A stretch of 64,000 nucleotides of DNA from Methanoculleus sp. (GCA_018433835.1 JAHDQM010000024.1:1-64000), one strand, 5' to 3'; shown: positions 18,768 to 27,998, numbered from the stretch's first letter. The notes: generated by a model not told the origin, from the sequence alone. Program-made: numbers and translations.

Positions 18768-19451
18768 CAGAGCGTTGTACGTAATCTTCTGGTATTTTCT
18801 CTTGTTGCCTGCTGTCTTATCGTCCTTCCTTCGAGTGCCCAACCGCCCATAGGCGGAGACAACGGATGGTATGCAGTCAACTGTAACGTGGACGGAGCGC
18901 AGGTATACTTCGACAACGAGTATAAGGGAGAGATCGAGGGCGGCGTGCTGTACGTCCCGGTCTACACCACCGGAACGCCCTACCAGTCGTTCCGCGTCGA
19001 GAAAGACGGATACACCACTTACTACGGGGACGTCACCTCCGTTCCCGGCAAAGGAGAGGTGTTCGACCTCTACGCAACCATCAACCCGGTCCAGCCCACG
19101 CAGGGGCCGGTGATCGGGGGAGACATCGGCTGGTACACCGTCCACTGCAACGTCGACGGCGCGACGGTTCAGTTCGACAACGAGGTCAAAGGCGTCACCA
19201 GCCAGGGCGTCCTCAGCGTGCAGGTCTACACGACCGGGACACCGTATTCGACCTACACTGTGACAAAAGAGGGGTATCAGCCCTACACGGGCTCTATCGA
19301 CCGGTATCCCGGCAAGGGTGAGACGGTCGACCTGTACGTGACGCTGAACCCCGTGGCGGTTCCCACGCAGCAGGCGCCCCTCTCTCCGGCCCTGGCCGGC
19401 GGTGCCCTGCTGATTGCGGGACTGCTGCTGGTTGCGGGGAGAAAGAACTAA
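18765..19451 (+). CDS. PEGA-repeat surface protein
   Basis: 228-aa exported protein. A signal peptide (about residues 1-26, ending SSAQ) is followed by two PEGA repeats of about 80 residues, each opening with GGD.GWY.V.CNVDGA.V.FDNE and closing with PGKGE..DLY.T.NPV. The C terminus is a membrane anchor (about 208-226) ending in GRKN, an archaeal sorting-anchor style tail. PEGA domains are small beta modules of archaeal and bacterial surface proteins. The two repeats are close copies, showing an internal duplication. Confidence 0.88.
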   Translation: MQSVVRNLLVFSLVACCLIVLPSSAQPPIGGDNGWYAVNCNVDGAQVYFDNEYKGEIEGGVLYVPVYTTGTPYQSFRVEKDGYTTYYGDVTSVPGKGEVFDLYATINPVQPTQGPVIGGDIGWYTVHCNVDGATVQFDNEVKGVTSQGVLSVQVYTTGTPYSTYTVTKEGYQPYTGSIDRYPGKGETVDLYVTLNPVAVPTQQAPLSPALAGGALLIAGLLLVAGRKN

Positions 19452-19522
19452 CCCTCACTCTTTTTCGTAACTTCTGCCCGGCAACAGCGGCTTTACCCTC
19501 GCAAACTCCAGTTCAAATGAAT

Positions 19523-19738
19523 CGCCGCAATTCGAAAACGCTTCGCGTTTTCTCAAGCTCCGGCCCCGCACCTTCGGTGCTCCTGCTCCGTTCCGTTGGA
19601 ACGTCGCACCCGTCGGCCCGTCGCATTCCATTGGAACGCCGCAATTCGAAAACGCTTCGCGTTTTCTCAAGCTCCGGCCCCGCACCTTCGGTGCTCCTGC
19701 TCCGTTCCGTTGGAACGTCGCACCCGTCGGCCCGTCGC
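19523..19738. repeat. Two identical 102-bp direct repeats made of hairpin modules
   Basis: Bases 19523-19624 and 19637-19738 are identical over 102 bp and are separated by 12 bp. Each unit contains small inverted repeats: AAAACGC-TTC-GCGTTTT, GCACCTTCGGTGC (a C-TTCG-G tetraloop type, at 19568-19580 and 19682-19694) and TTCCGTTGGAA. Related modules recur at about 35.7, 42.3, 47.3-47.5 and 60.4 kb. Confidence 0.85.
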
Positions 19739-19822
19739 TCCCGCAAGCACGAACGCCGTGGCGGCGATGGTTCCCGCCCGCATGATCGCGGTTCCGATGA
19801 TTGCTGCATTCCAGGGCTTCAT
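19667..19822 (-). CDS. Possible small membrane protein running into the repeat
   Basis: 51-codon reading frame starting MKPWNAAIIGTAIMRAGT, with one hydrophobic segment at about residues 6-29 and a GGGAG site six bases upstream of the ATG. Its last 20 residues are read from the second copy of the 102-bp repeat, so the original C terminus was probably replaced by repeat DNA. Not recognised. It may not be expressed. Confidence 0.35.
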   Translation of the reverse strand: MKPWNAAIIGTAIMRAGTIAATAFVLAGATGRRVRRSNGTEQEHRRCGAGA

Positions 19823-19910
19823 CGTCATCTCCCAGAAGGGAGACAGACGTCCGGATATACCTTCCCGGAACACGGGCACGGCCGCGGATGAGCAGGAGGC
19901 CGCCCTGATT

Positions 19911-21163
19911 TCATGCCTCGCCGTACCTGATACTGCCCCCGGGGATCCGCATATCGAACCGCGCACCGCTGCCGGGCGAGCCGGTCTCCCGGATGGTGAT
20001 CCCGGTGATGGCGAGGATCTCGCGCGAGAGAAAGAGGCCGTGGCCGGTGTTCCTGCCGACACCCCACCGCAACAGTCCGTCCTTCTCCCCGGGCAGAACA
20101 CCCTGCCCGTTGTCCTCGCAGCGGAGGATCGTACCACCGTTATCGTGCCGGATCAAAAAGGAAATCTCCGTCACGTTCCTGCCGTGGCGGAGCGCGTTGT
20201 CGATGAGGTTGTAGACGACCCGGGAGAAGAGGGGATCGGCATAGACCTCCGCGCCACCGGTATCGGCACGGATCGTCACCGGGGTCTCCCGGAACGCGGC
20301 GGCCTCTGCCGTCACGACGGAGCAGACATTCTGCCAGGCAGGGGACTGCTGGCCGAGGTCCTGGTAGTCGCGGGTGAACTCGACCTGCTGCCGGATGAGC
20401 ACGACCGCCGCATCGCACTTCGCGAGCCGGTCGAGAACGGCGGCGTCCTGTGTGTCCTCCGATGCAATGTTGAGATTGCCGCGAATAACCGTGACCTGAT
20501 TCAGGAGGTCGTGCCGGGTGATGTTCGAGAGGAGCGCGAGCTTTTTGTTCGACTCCAGCAGGGCGTTCTCGTGCATCTTCCGCTCCGCGATATCCCTGAG
20601 GAACACCACGGCTCCGGCAACTGCTCCGTCGTCGTCTCTGACGGCGGCACCGGAGAGGCTGACCGGGAGCGGCCGGCCGTCTCTCTGTTGCAGGGCGGTC
20701 TCGCAGTCCGAGACCGATCCGGCCTCCCGAATGGCCGAGAGAATACTCGCGGTCTCTGCACGGTTCGAGAAGAACGTGTCTGCCGGAGCGCCGATCGGCC
20801 CGGGACGGCCGCATCCAAGCATCGTCTTCAGTGCGGCGTTCGTCTCGATGATGCAGTTCCGTTCGTCGAGGAGCAGCAGCCCGTCGTTTATCGCGGTTAT
20901 GATGGTATCCGCCGTCGTCTGCGGGGTGATGACGAAGAGCCCTTATTTCCAGATCGCGTATCCGACGAAGAGCGAGAACCAGAGCGCGGTGACCGGCGGG
21001 AGCTCGAAGACCGTGAACCACGGCACCACGTCATCGAGGCGAGGAAAAAGAACCGGTGGAGGCGGCTGTGAGGATTTTTTCCGAGTATGAACGCCCCAAG
21101 AAGTGCCACGGCAGCGTTGGCGAGGAAATAAAGCAGTGTCAGCACTTCATGCCTGGAAAGCAC
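19911..21163 (-). pseudogene. 7TM/PAS sensor histidine kinase with internal deletion and nonsense codon
   Basis: The C-terminal part is well preserved: PAS domain, H-box LSNITRHDLLNQVTVIRGN, N box YNLIDNALRHG, G1 CEDNGQGVLP and G2 NTGHGLFLSREIL. The N-terminal sensor is not. After the first helix and NPHSRLHRFFFLAS the frame breaks near 21030-21040 and jumps to the end of the membrane domain (VVPWFTVFELPPVTALWFSLFVGYAIWK in two stretches), missing roughly 170 residues when compared with the intact kinase at 61-62.8 kb. A TAA then replaces the expected Tyr codon at 20943-20945, before GLFVITPQ. Confidence 0.85.
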
Positions 21164-21247
21164 GGATCATATCTGGATTGATGCCTATATAAACAAGATC
21201 CTTTTAGATATCGTTGCATAAGCCATGTTTTCAAATACCCGGGAAAA

Positions 21248-21532
21248 ATGGATTCTCAATCTATTAAAAAGCGAGTGAAGTACATCTTTTTTGCCGCGCC
21301 GGGTTGTCCCGTCTGCTCCGGCCGGAAGAGGGACGTGCTCATGTTCGGCCTGAAGGTGCGTACACCGCAAGCACGGTCCTTCACTCCGGCCGCGACCCGG
21401 CTACTGCGACCCGCTTGCCGACGAGGGGAACCTCGCCTGCCTCCGGCGCTCCTGATCCGGCAGTACGCCGACGGCGTGCGCACGGACGGGCGGGACGGAG
21501 AATGCCGCGTCAGGCTGCACTTTGAGCATTAA
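21248..21532 (+). CDS. Hypothetical protein with a CPVC motif
   Basis: 94-codon frame beginning MDSQSIKKRVKYIFFAA, followed by PGCPVCSGRK, which recalls a thioredoxin-like CxxC redox site but without other support. The middle is Arg/Pro-rich and looks like out-of-frame G+C-rich DNA, so a frameshift is possible. An A/T-rich promoter-like region (21180-21245) precedes it. Weakly supported. Confidence 0.28.
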   Translation: MDSQSIKKRVKYIFFAAPGCPVCSGRKRDVLMFGLKVRTPQARSFTPAATRLLRPACRRGEPRLPPALLIRQYADGVRTDGRDGECRVRLHFEH

Positions 21533-21674
21533 TGGGTGACGGAGGGCTTGATTCCTTCGCAGGCTCCGGATGAAGTTCCGGCCTGCAGCAACCCCATCCG
21601 GATCACCGGATCCGGTAACCGCGAGCAGGTTATCGTAGATGGGATGCTATCCACCCGGCACGAACAAAAAAGGG

Positions 21675-21914
21675 TTACATCCCTGCCCGGGAGAGGATGG
21701 TGTCGGCCACCTGTCCGGGGCTTATGAAGGGGAAATCCTCAGGCTTCAAGAGAGTGCCCGCTTCACCGGCGGTCATCTCCACGTCGCCTGCTTTGCACCT
21801 GGTCGCCGCTCCCGCCGGGAATGCGGCAAGGAGCTCTTCGGGCGTCCTGATCGGGAACGATGCACCCGCAAGGGCGCCGATAATCTGAGTCCGGATCTCT
21901 TCTTTAACGTCCAT
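21675..21914 (-). CDS. MTH865-like family protein
   Basis: 79-aa protein matching the MTH865-like family (named for a Methanothermobacter protein of known structure and unknown function): [44 protein letters not shown] and [14 protein letters not shown]. Start 21914 follows GGAGGCAAAG. It is small, cytoplasmic and monocistronic. Confidence 0.88.
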   Translation of the reverse strand: MDVKEEIRTQIIGALAGASFPIRTPEELLAAFPAGAATRCKAGDVEMTAGEAGTLLKPEDFPFISPGQVADTILSRAGM

Positions 21915-22207
21915 TGCTTTGCCTCCAACATTTCGGCGATATCCCGGGCAGCCGTTGCCGGCGAGCAGTCGTTGCCGCGATCGGCATGACCGAAACGTGC
22001 GCTCTTACAAGCCACGGGCCTGCTCCGCATTCTCATCCGGTACGAACGCTCCGGCGTAACGCCATTCGGGAACGTGTTTTCGCCGATCCTCCCGTTGGAC
22101 GGTTATAATAATATAGATGCCCGTCATTAAACTATACAAGAATCTCGTGCTACACTCTCATAACCGTAACAGTACGGTATTGATCGACTATGGATATGGA
22201 GGATCCA

Positions 22208-22948
22208 ATGACCGACGGGACAGAACGCTACACCCAGGAGATTAAAGTGGTCCAATCCGAGATTGCAAGCCTCAGGAGCGAACTCCGCCGGTTCATCGAG
22301 TGCGCGAACAGGCAGCACGTTGATACGGCCCTCAACGGGCTCCGCAAGGAGTATGCGGGGGTCTTTGTCGAGCAGCAGCTCTCCGACGCGGACCAGAGGC
22401 TCCAGGAGCGGATGATCCGGGAATGCCCAATGCGCGAGAGGTGTTATGCCGCATTCTGTGAGTTTCTCAAGAGTTCTGCAGAGCATATCAAAGACGGCGA
22501 AGTGAGCGAAGCGGTCATCCAGTCATACCGGGACCGACTCGCGGCGATGCGGAAGGGCGGGAAGCTCGAGAGTTGTTCCACCTGCTTTGCCGAGACAAAC
22601 CGCCTCTTTGAGAAACAGATCGAGCTGATGCGCTCGCTCGGGATCTACCGGAGCAGTCAGCAGGCTTCTTCGTCCATCGCAGACCTCTCAGACGAGATCC
22701 TGGTCAGGGACATCCTCGAGCCGCTTGCAAACCGGCACCGTTTCCGGATCGTGCAGTCACTTGCCGCCGGGACGCAGACGTTCTCGGACCTCTCGAAACT
22801 GACCGGTCTTCGGGGGGGAAATCTGTTATTTCACCTCAAGAAGCTCCAGGATGCCGGGATGATCCTGCAGCGGCACGAGCGGGGAGACTATATCATTACC
22901 GAGAAGGGGTATAAGACCCTCAAGGGCATCGGCACCCTGCAGCCGTAG
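22208..22948 (+). CDS. ArsR-like winged-helix regulator with N-terminal cysteine-bearing helical domain
   Basis: 246-aa protein. The N-terminal two thirds are helical and contain CPMRERCYAAFC and SCSTCF, possible metal or cluster ligands. The C-terminal about 85 residues form a winged helix (ILEPLANRHRFRIVQSLAAG, then SKLTGLRGGNLLFHLKKLQDAGMI and YIITEKGYKTL) typical of ArsR-like archaeal regulators. Start 22208 is chosen over in-frame ATGs at 22190 and 22196 because GGAGGATCC lies just before it. The target is unknown, and it stands alone. Confidence 0.8.
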   Translation: MTDGTERYTQEIKVVQSEIASLRSELRRFIECANRQHVDTALNGLRKEYAGVFVEQQLSDADQRLQERMIRECPMRERCYAAFCEFLKSSAEHIKDGEVSEAVIQSYRDRLAAMRKGGKLESCSTCFAETNRLFEKQIELMRSLGIYRSSQQASSSIADLSDEILVRDILEPLANRHRFRIVQSLAAGTQTFSDLSKLTGLRGGNLLFHLKKLQDAGMILQRHERGDYIITEKGYKTLKGIGTLQP

Positions 22949-23125
22949 GGCCCCTTCTCGTCCCTGCAACCGTTGCCGTCGGGTCCTGCGGGTGATGCAA
23001 CTCGAACCAGTCGGGCCTTTTCTTACGGTTCCGTACAGCGGGGAAGCACCGCTCCCTCTTTGCACGGCGCGAACAGAAACGTATTTGGTGCATGCCGCCA
23101 GTCAGGAGCCTCCTGGGGAGGAGAC

Positions 23126-23571
23126 ATGGACCAGCTGAGGGTCTGAACTGGCTCAAGGACCGGTTCGTGGGAGAGTGGCACCAGGATATAACCATACGTA
23201 TGCCGGACGGCAACGCCATGACGGGCAGGGGCGCGGCTACCGTCCTGGAGGTCTCCCGCGGGTACGGCATCGAGAGCGTTCTCGCGTACACCGTCGGCGG
23301 GATGCCCTACGAAGAGACCGACCTCTGGAGTTACGACCGATCGAGGGGGATGATGCACATGTTCAGGGTGAGGTCAGACGGAAGCGTGCACGACCACACC
23401 GGCAGGTGGAAGGATGCCGGCACCCAGGAGATGCACCGGCGAGGCGTCCAGGAGGGAAGGGAGGCCGAGGAGACGAACACGGCGACCTGAGAGTCCGCCG
23501 ACACCGTCCGCATCCGCTCGGAGGCGACTTCAAGCGGAAAGCCCGGACCCTGCCGTGGACTCCGTGGGAAG
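23126..23571 (+). pseudogene. DUF1579-like beta-barrel protein, frameshift plus nonsense
   Basis: The coding match runs LNWLKDRFVGEWHQDI, GGMPYEETDLWSYDRSRGMMHMF and HDHTGRWKD, a lipocalin-like DUF1579-type pattern. The best start, ATG 23126 after GGGGAGGAGAC, is out of frame with this, and one extra G at the run 23138-23140 would join them (MDQLRGLNWL). At 23488-23490 a TGA stands where Trp is expected, and conserved sequence continues (ESADTVRIRS) after it. The 3' end is approximate. Confidence 0.65.
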
Positions 23572-23668
23572 AAGGCGAAAGGGGATGAGGGGGCCATATC
23601 GCCCCCCGCCCCATCGAGGGTGCCGGCTTCCGGCCGGTTCGCTAAAAAGTTCGCGGGGAGAGCGACCG

Positions 23669-25246
23669 TCAGGCAGCCTCGGCCGCTTTCTCCGCAGGCA
23701 CCCCATAGCGGTCGAGCACCCACCCGACCATCAGTGCAGCCGTCGAGAGGGGGAGGGCGATGACGAGGGGGTCCACGACCTGCCACGGCATGGGGAGAAC
23801 CGCCGGAACCCCGAAGAGGAGGTCGGAGAGGCCGAGCGCTCCCGACTCCTTGATGTGGACGAAGGCGGTCCATACAAACCAGGCGGTCGCTCCGACGACG
23901 AGACTCATCTTTGCCGCGCGCAGCGATGGCTTGCTGCTGTACATGGCGTGGGCGTAGGCCGGCAGGAACGCGGATGCACAGAGGCCCATGAACATCGCCG
24001 TCGCCCGGGCGATGATGCTGCCGGGCATGATGAAGGCGAGGATGACGCTCACGACGATCATGACGACGGTCGCCACCTGGATCGGCCTCATCGATGCTCT
24101 CTGAGACCCGGTGCGCCGCACGACGTCGAACCCGAGCGACGTTCCCATGGTATGGAAGAGGGAACTGAGCGTGGACATCGCGGCGGCAAGGAGTGCCAGC
24201 ATGAAGACGACGACGAAGAGGTCCGGCATCGACGCGTTGATGAAATTCGGTATGATCGTGTCGACGTTGCCCTCGGTGGCCGCCTGCAGGGCGATCACTC
24301 CCTGGGTCCGGTAGAAGTAGACGTTCGTGAGCGCGCCGACCGTGAAGGCGACCCCGGTCATCATGAGGATGAACGGTCCGCCGACGAGGACCGCACGGTT
24401 CAGCGCCTGATTGTCCTTGACGGTCATGAACCGGACCACAAGCTGGGGCTGCGCCAGTACCCCGATACCTACCCCGAGAACGAGCGTCGTCACCAGTGTG
24501 AGCCAGATGGACGATCCGAATGCCGGCATGGACGCCCAGCCGGTCATCCCCCCGGCGGCGAGCGCTTGCGGGACGAGGTCCGACATCCCGGCAAGGGCGG
24601 TGTTCGTTTCGATAACGCCCCCGAGCTGGACATAGGTGAGCGCGAGAAGAATGGTCATGCCGACGAACATGATCCCGCCCTGCAGCGCGTCGGTGTACAT
24701 GACGGCGATGAGCCCGCCCAGCACCACGTAGAGAGCGACGATCGCGGCGAACCCGATGAGCGAGGTGTTATACGGGATCTGCAGCGTGCTCGTGATGAAC
24801 TGGGCTCCGCCGATCAGGATCGCCGCCGTATACAGCGGCATGCCGACGACGATGACGAGCCCGGCGGCATACTGCATGAACGGCGACCCGTAGCACTTCC
24901 CCATCAGGTCGGGGAAGGTCACGGCACGGAGTTTGTGCCCGATCTCTCGCGTCCGTTTCCCGAAGACGACGAACGCGATGAGAACGCCGAGCCCGATGTT
25001 CAGGACGGTCAGCCAGATCATGCCCATGCCAAGCTGCGCCGCAACCCCGCCGAAACCGACGATGGCGGATGTGCTGATGAACGTCGCTCCATAGGAGAGG
25101 GCAAGAATTACGGGGTGGATCTTCCTGCCGGCGACCATGTAGTCGTCGTTCTCTTTTGTCTGGCGGTAGCCGAGGTAGCCGAGGCCGATGATGATGACGA
25201 GATACGCCAGCGTTATCGCGACGAAGAGCCCTGTGTCAACTGCCAT
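23669..25246 (-). CDS. Sodium:solute symporter (SSS family)
   Basis: 525-aa integral membrane protein with about 13 helices, SSS-family length and order. Family segments include GYRQTKENDDYMVAGRKI after helix 1, LALSYGATFISTSAIVGFGG with the sodium-site residues, and VVFMLALLAAAMSTLSSLFHTMGT. It couples sodium entry to uptake of an organic solute, with substrate unknown. The gene is preceded by and overlaps a 42-codon gene for a probable accessory subunit. Start 25246 follows a GGGGGAG-type site inside that small gene. Confidence 0.93.
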   Translation of the reverse strand: MAVDTGLFVAITLAYLVIIIGLGYLGYRQTKENDDYMVAGRKIHPVILALSYGATFISTSAIVGFGGVAAQLGMGMIWLTVLNIGLGVLIAFVVFGKRTREIGHKLRAVTFPDLMGKCYGSPFMQYAAGLVIVVGMPLYTAAILIGGAQFITSTLQIPYNTSLIGFAAIVALYVVLGGLIAVMYTDALQGGIMFVGMTILLALTYVQLGGVIETNTALAGMSDLVPQALAAGGMTGWASMPAFGSSIWLTLVTTLVLGVGIGVLAQPQLVVRFMTVKDNQALNRAVLVGGPFILMMTGVAFTVGALTNVYFYRTQGVIALQAATEGNVDTIIPNFINASMPDLFVVVFMLALLAAAMSTLSSLFHTMGTSLGFDVVRRTGSQRASMRPIQVATVVMIVVSVILAFIMPGSIIARATAMFMGLCASAFLPAYAHAMYSSKPSLRAAKMSLVVGATAWFVWTAFVHIKESGALGLSDLLFGVPAVLPMPWQVVDPLVIALPLSTAALMVGWVLDRYGVPAEKAAEAA

Positions 25247-25364
25247 CCCGTTGCTCCCCCACGCCGTTATTCCAGTTCAACAGGCCGTACACTATGCATG
25301 CGAGCGTAAATCCGAGCGCAAGCAGATATCCAACCCAGATCGAGGGATCAGTAATGCCGAACAT
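25236..25364 (-). CDS. Symporter small accessory membrane protein
   Basis: 42-aa protein beginning MFGITDPSIWVGYLLALGF with one membrane helix (about residues 9-30) and a polar tail (NWNNGVGEQRDGS). It overlaps the start of the SSS transporter by 11 bp and has CAGGTGG upstream, so it is translationally linked. Tiny single-helix proteins encoded directly before SSS transporters are known in prokaryotes and are annotated as symporter small accessory proteins. The resemblance here is by size, topology and position. Confidence 0.75.
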   Translation of the reverse strand: MFGITDPSIWVGYLLALGFTLACIVYGLLNWNNGVGEQRDGS

Positions 25365-25992
25365 AACAAACCACCTGACGGTAACGGGAAAACCGTTACA
25401 TTACACGGGAACTCAGCAAAAGGGCCGGTTCCCTATCTAAAGAAGAATGCGTTCTGCGCAAAGGTGCAGTTTTGCACATGTGTGCAATGGTAGGACTCTA
25501 AATCGCTGCCAATCATCGAGTACCTAAACATCATCTAAATCCATTTTATTTAAACCATACGATCTTTTTGCCACTCAGGCGGAAGTAGATTGCAGCGCTG
25601 CCGGATTCCGCCTATTTTGAAGCCCCGATCCTGACATGGGCCCAGGTAATGGCGGCCGATCGCGCTCCCGGGCATCCAGAACGGTGATATGCACGGACGG
25701 CCGCCGCTCTCCAGGACGGCCTCCTCCCGATAGCCATCTTCCTGCTTGCCCGGTTCTGGTGAAGAAGGAAGGCGAAGCACATCTCCGTATATTCGGCCGT
25801 CGCAGCGCCCTGCAGAGCCGGGCTCCGTCGGAGGGGCCTGCCCGAATCCAGGGCATACTGCGGAAGCGCCGTCGTTCAGGAGATATTTTTCCGGTTTGTG
25901 ATCATCTTGATTGCTCTCACCGGTGCACCTACAGCGGAACGTTTTTCGTGCAGGAGTGATGAAGCCGGGGAAAAATCGGAGGGAGAAAGAAG
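25365..25992. other. Intergenic region without a recognised gene
   Basis: About 630 bp. Bases 25365-25560 are relatively AT-rich and probably hold the leftward promoter of the symporter operon. Bases 25560-25860 contain only short overlapping frames on both strands with no family match. A leftward frame ending at 25550 shows phrases such as LESGGRPC and PFWMPGSAIGRHYLG that may be a relic but cannot be assigned. The last 100 bp precede the SRPBCC gene. Confidence 0.4.
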
Positions 25993-26472
25993 ATGGCAGA
26001 AACAAGTCTCATCGCTGAACCGGGAAAGCAGGATGTTGTCATCTCGCGGGTCTTCGACGCGCCGCGAGACCTCGTGTTTAAGGCGTGCACGGACCCGGAG
26101 CTGATATCGCAGTGGTGGGGGCCGAAGGCCTTTACGACCACGGTCGATGCGATGGATGTCCGGCCCGGCGGCACCTGGCGCTACGTCCAGCGCGGTGCCG
26201 GGGGCGAAGATTACGGGTTTCACGGGGCGTATCACGACGTTACGCCGCCCGAGCGGCTCATCTACACCTTCGAGTTCGAGCCCATGCCGGGCCACGTGGC
26301 GCTCGAGACGGTCACCCTGGAAGACCTGGACGGCAGGACGAAGGTGACGGACAGGGTGGTCTACCAGACGGTGGAAGACCGTGACGGGACGCTTCAGTCG
26401 GGCATGGAAGAAGGGATGAACGAGACCATGGACAGGTTCACCGAACTGGTGGAAGAGATGCAGAAGGAATGA
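25993..26472 (+). CDS. SRPBCC/AHSA1-domain protein
   Basis: 159-aa START/Bet v1-like hydrophobic-pocket protein: VVISRVFDAPRDLVFKACTDPELISQWWGP at the start (two stretches), DVRPGGTWRY, YHDVTPPERLIYTFEFEP and the long C-terminal helix NETMDRFTELVEEM. This is the AHSA1-like group common in bacteria and some methanogens. Its ligand is unknown. It is followed directly by a repeat element with GTCGTCCCAAAA ends. Confidence 0.88.
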   Translation: MAETSLIAEPGKQDVVISRVFDAPRDLVFKACTDPELISQWWGPKAFTTTVDAMDVRPGGTWRYVQRGAGGEDYGFHGAYHDVTPPERLIYTFEFEPMPGHVALETVTLEDLDGRTKVTDRVVYQTVEDRDGTLQSGMEEGMNETMDRFTELVEEMQKE

Positions 26473-26515
26473 TTGGGCGATCCGGAAGCACGACCTCAGG
26501 CAGGAGGACTATGAA

Positions 26516-26739
26516 GTCGTCCCAAAAATACCTCGCGGTTGAGGATTCACATGGTTTTGAACGTTCTTACGTGTGCTCTAGGAGGATTAAACAAGATCCT
26601 GCGTCAGATCTCCGACACGGCTTCCCATTGGAGATCCCCACTCGGGGAGGGTCCGGGGAGGTGCGACCGGAGGGAGCTTGAGAAACTCGAAGAGTTTCGA
26701 GCGGGTGCCCCCCTCCCGGCAGAGGCATTTTGGGATGAC
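26516..26739. mobile_element. Small non-coding element A with GTCGTCCCAAAA inverted ends
   Basis: GTCGTCCCAAAA at 26516-26527 and TTTTGGGATGAC at 26728-26739 are inverted copies matching at 11 of 12 bases, enclosing 200 bp without a gene. The right end, read inward, continues TGCCTCTGCCGGGAGG, which nearly matches the left end of element B at 47.3 kb. Internal sequence holds hairpins such as GAAACTCGAAGAGTTTC. No target duplication is evident. Confidence 0.55.
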
Positions 26740-26744
26740 CTCGT

Positions 26745-27076
26745 TGTCAAAAGAGAAAGTGATGGCACGAATCGATCACATCATGACCGATGAGAGAAAG
26801 GTGGATTACGTCCTGAAACTCTTCCACACCATGTACCCCTACAGCCAAAGGAAGGAGGGGACCGAGAACGACCTCCAAAACTACTCCCGGATCACTGCGC
26901 GGCCCGTAGACCGGATCACGGTTCCCGCTCTCATCATACACGGAACCGTGGACGCGGACGTGGACTTCGGTGACGGGCTCTACGCAGCAGGCGCGATTAA
27001 GGGCGCAGAACATTTCTGGGTGGAAAAGGGCACTCACCTCTGCTTCTGGGTATCGCCGGAGGCCGAAGAAGCGTAA
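26745..27076 (+). pseudogene. Alpha/beta hydrolase, C-terminal fragment
   Basis: Reading frame from about the ATG at 26762 keeps only the lid and C-terminal part of an alpha/beta hydrolase: YVLKLFHTMYPYSQRKEGT, VPALIIHGTVDADVDFGDGLY (the Asp region) and KGTHLCFWVSPEA (the His region). The nucleophile elbow half is absent, and element A lies exactly where it would be. The fragment ends at 27076 slightly earlier than expected for the family. Confidence 0.7.
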
Positions 27077-27191
27077 CGGGCCGAAATTTTCTCAAAAGGC
27101 ATCGGTAGTTGTTCACGGGCTTCCACCTCCTCAGGGAGAAAACCGCCTGTGAGACGACGGCACGGGAGGCCGTTGAGACCCCCGTTCCGGG

Positions 27192-27506
27192 TCAACCCGG
27201 CGATCGCTCCTCCTCCATCCTCTTTGCCTTCATCTCCTTCGCCCGGCCGATGAGGTACTCCAGTTTCCCAAGTTCGCCGGCACTCCCACAGGCGCCCCTG
27301 CTGCACGCCTCGTCGTGCAGCCTCCAGCACTCCTGTTCGATCTGCTTGAGGTCGTCCACCGTATAGAGATGATATCGGGCGAGGATGTCCCAGTACTCAC
27401 GGGCGAACGCGGCAATCTCCTCAAGGAGAGCCGTCCGATCCGCTCTTGCCGTATTTTCCGGAGATCCTGCGGTGCACCGGCCTGCCCCGGAAGAGGTGCG
27501 CTCCAT
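27192..27506 (-). CDS. Hypothetical helical protein
   Basis: 104-aa protein, helical from about residue 26 on (LLEEIAAFAREYWDILARYH, then DDLKQIEQECWRLHDEAC and LGKLEYLIGRAKEMKAKR), with Cys residues in EAC-SRGAC. AAGGACG lies upstream of the ATG at 27506. Not recognised. A leftward partner membrane gene begins about 490 bp to the right on the same strand, not close enough to claim an operon. Confidence 0.5.
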   Translation of the reverse strand: MERTSSGAGRCTAGSPENTARADRTALLEEIAAFAREYWDILARYHLYTVDDLKQIEQECWRLHDEACSRGACGSAGELGKLEYLIGRAKEMKAKRMEEERSPG

Positions 27507-27611
27507 GATACGTCCTTGCCGCGCGGAGAGTTATCCTTTCCGGAACGGCGGGGAACGGTTGCGGACAAGAATGCAAAACCCGTCCCGGCCTACGCTTCCC
27601 GGGCGCTCCGG

Positions 27612-27998
27612 TCAATCCCTATCGATCCGCGAGAAGATCCCCTTCACGCTACCTGCAACGACGAATGCCACTCCCCGGACCCAGACCGTAAAGAAGTCCA
27701 GGACGACGGATGCGAGCGTCTCTTCCGGGAACATGTGGTTGCGCACGTTCCGGAGCGAAAAATACGCAAGCAGCAGCCATACGGTCGCAACGAGCGCCTG
27801 GCCGGCCATCGCTATCCAGAGCCCGAGGGTGGCGAATACCAACGCCATGCTGTAGCCGAGGATGCTCGTGAAGAGCGCCGAGAAGAAGTTCAGCACGGTG
27901 CCGCGCGACAGCACGTCGCGGAGCTGCGGCAGGAGCATGACCGCGAAGAGTATCGTGATGCCGGTTATTGCAAGGTCCTGCCAGGTCGTTTCGATCAC
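27612..27998 (-). CDS. Hypothetical membrane protein
   Basis: 128-aa protein with about three membrane helices (residues 10-26, 38-60, 65-82) and an amphipathic C-terminal segment near 100-117 ending in SRIDRD. ATG at 27998. It is not recognised as a named family. Codon use matches neighbouring G+C-rich genes, so it is probably real. Confidence 0.6.
   Translation of the reverse strand: MIETTWQDLAITGITILFAVMLLPQLRDVLSRGTVLNFFSALFTSILGYSMALVFATLGLWIAMAGQALVATVWLLLAYFSLRNVRNHMFPEETLASVVLDFFTVWVRGVAFVVAGSVKGIFSRIDRD

Noticed and set aside
19523..19738. Possible CRISPR-like repeat
   Set aside because: Only two 102-bp identical units with a 12-bp spacer, much longer than CRISPR repeats, and no cas gene in the window.
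21533..21674. Hairpin-rich stretch that could be a riboswitch
   Set aside because: It has CCGGATC/GATCCGG-type pairings, but no known aptamer consensus was recognised and no gene with matching function follows.
23414..25309. 631-codon rightward open frame opposite the symporter
   Set aside because: Arg/Asp/His/Gly-rich with no hydrophobic or domain pattern. The reverse strand encodes a complete SSS transporter.
25550..26005. 151-codon leftward frame between symporter and SRPBCC gene
   Set aside because: It overlaps the SRPBCC start region, has no ribosome site and no recognised family. It is left as an unassigned intergenic stretch.
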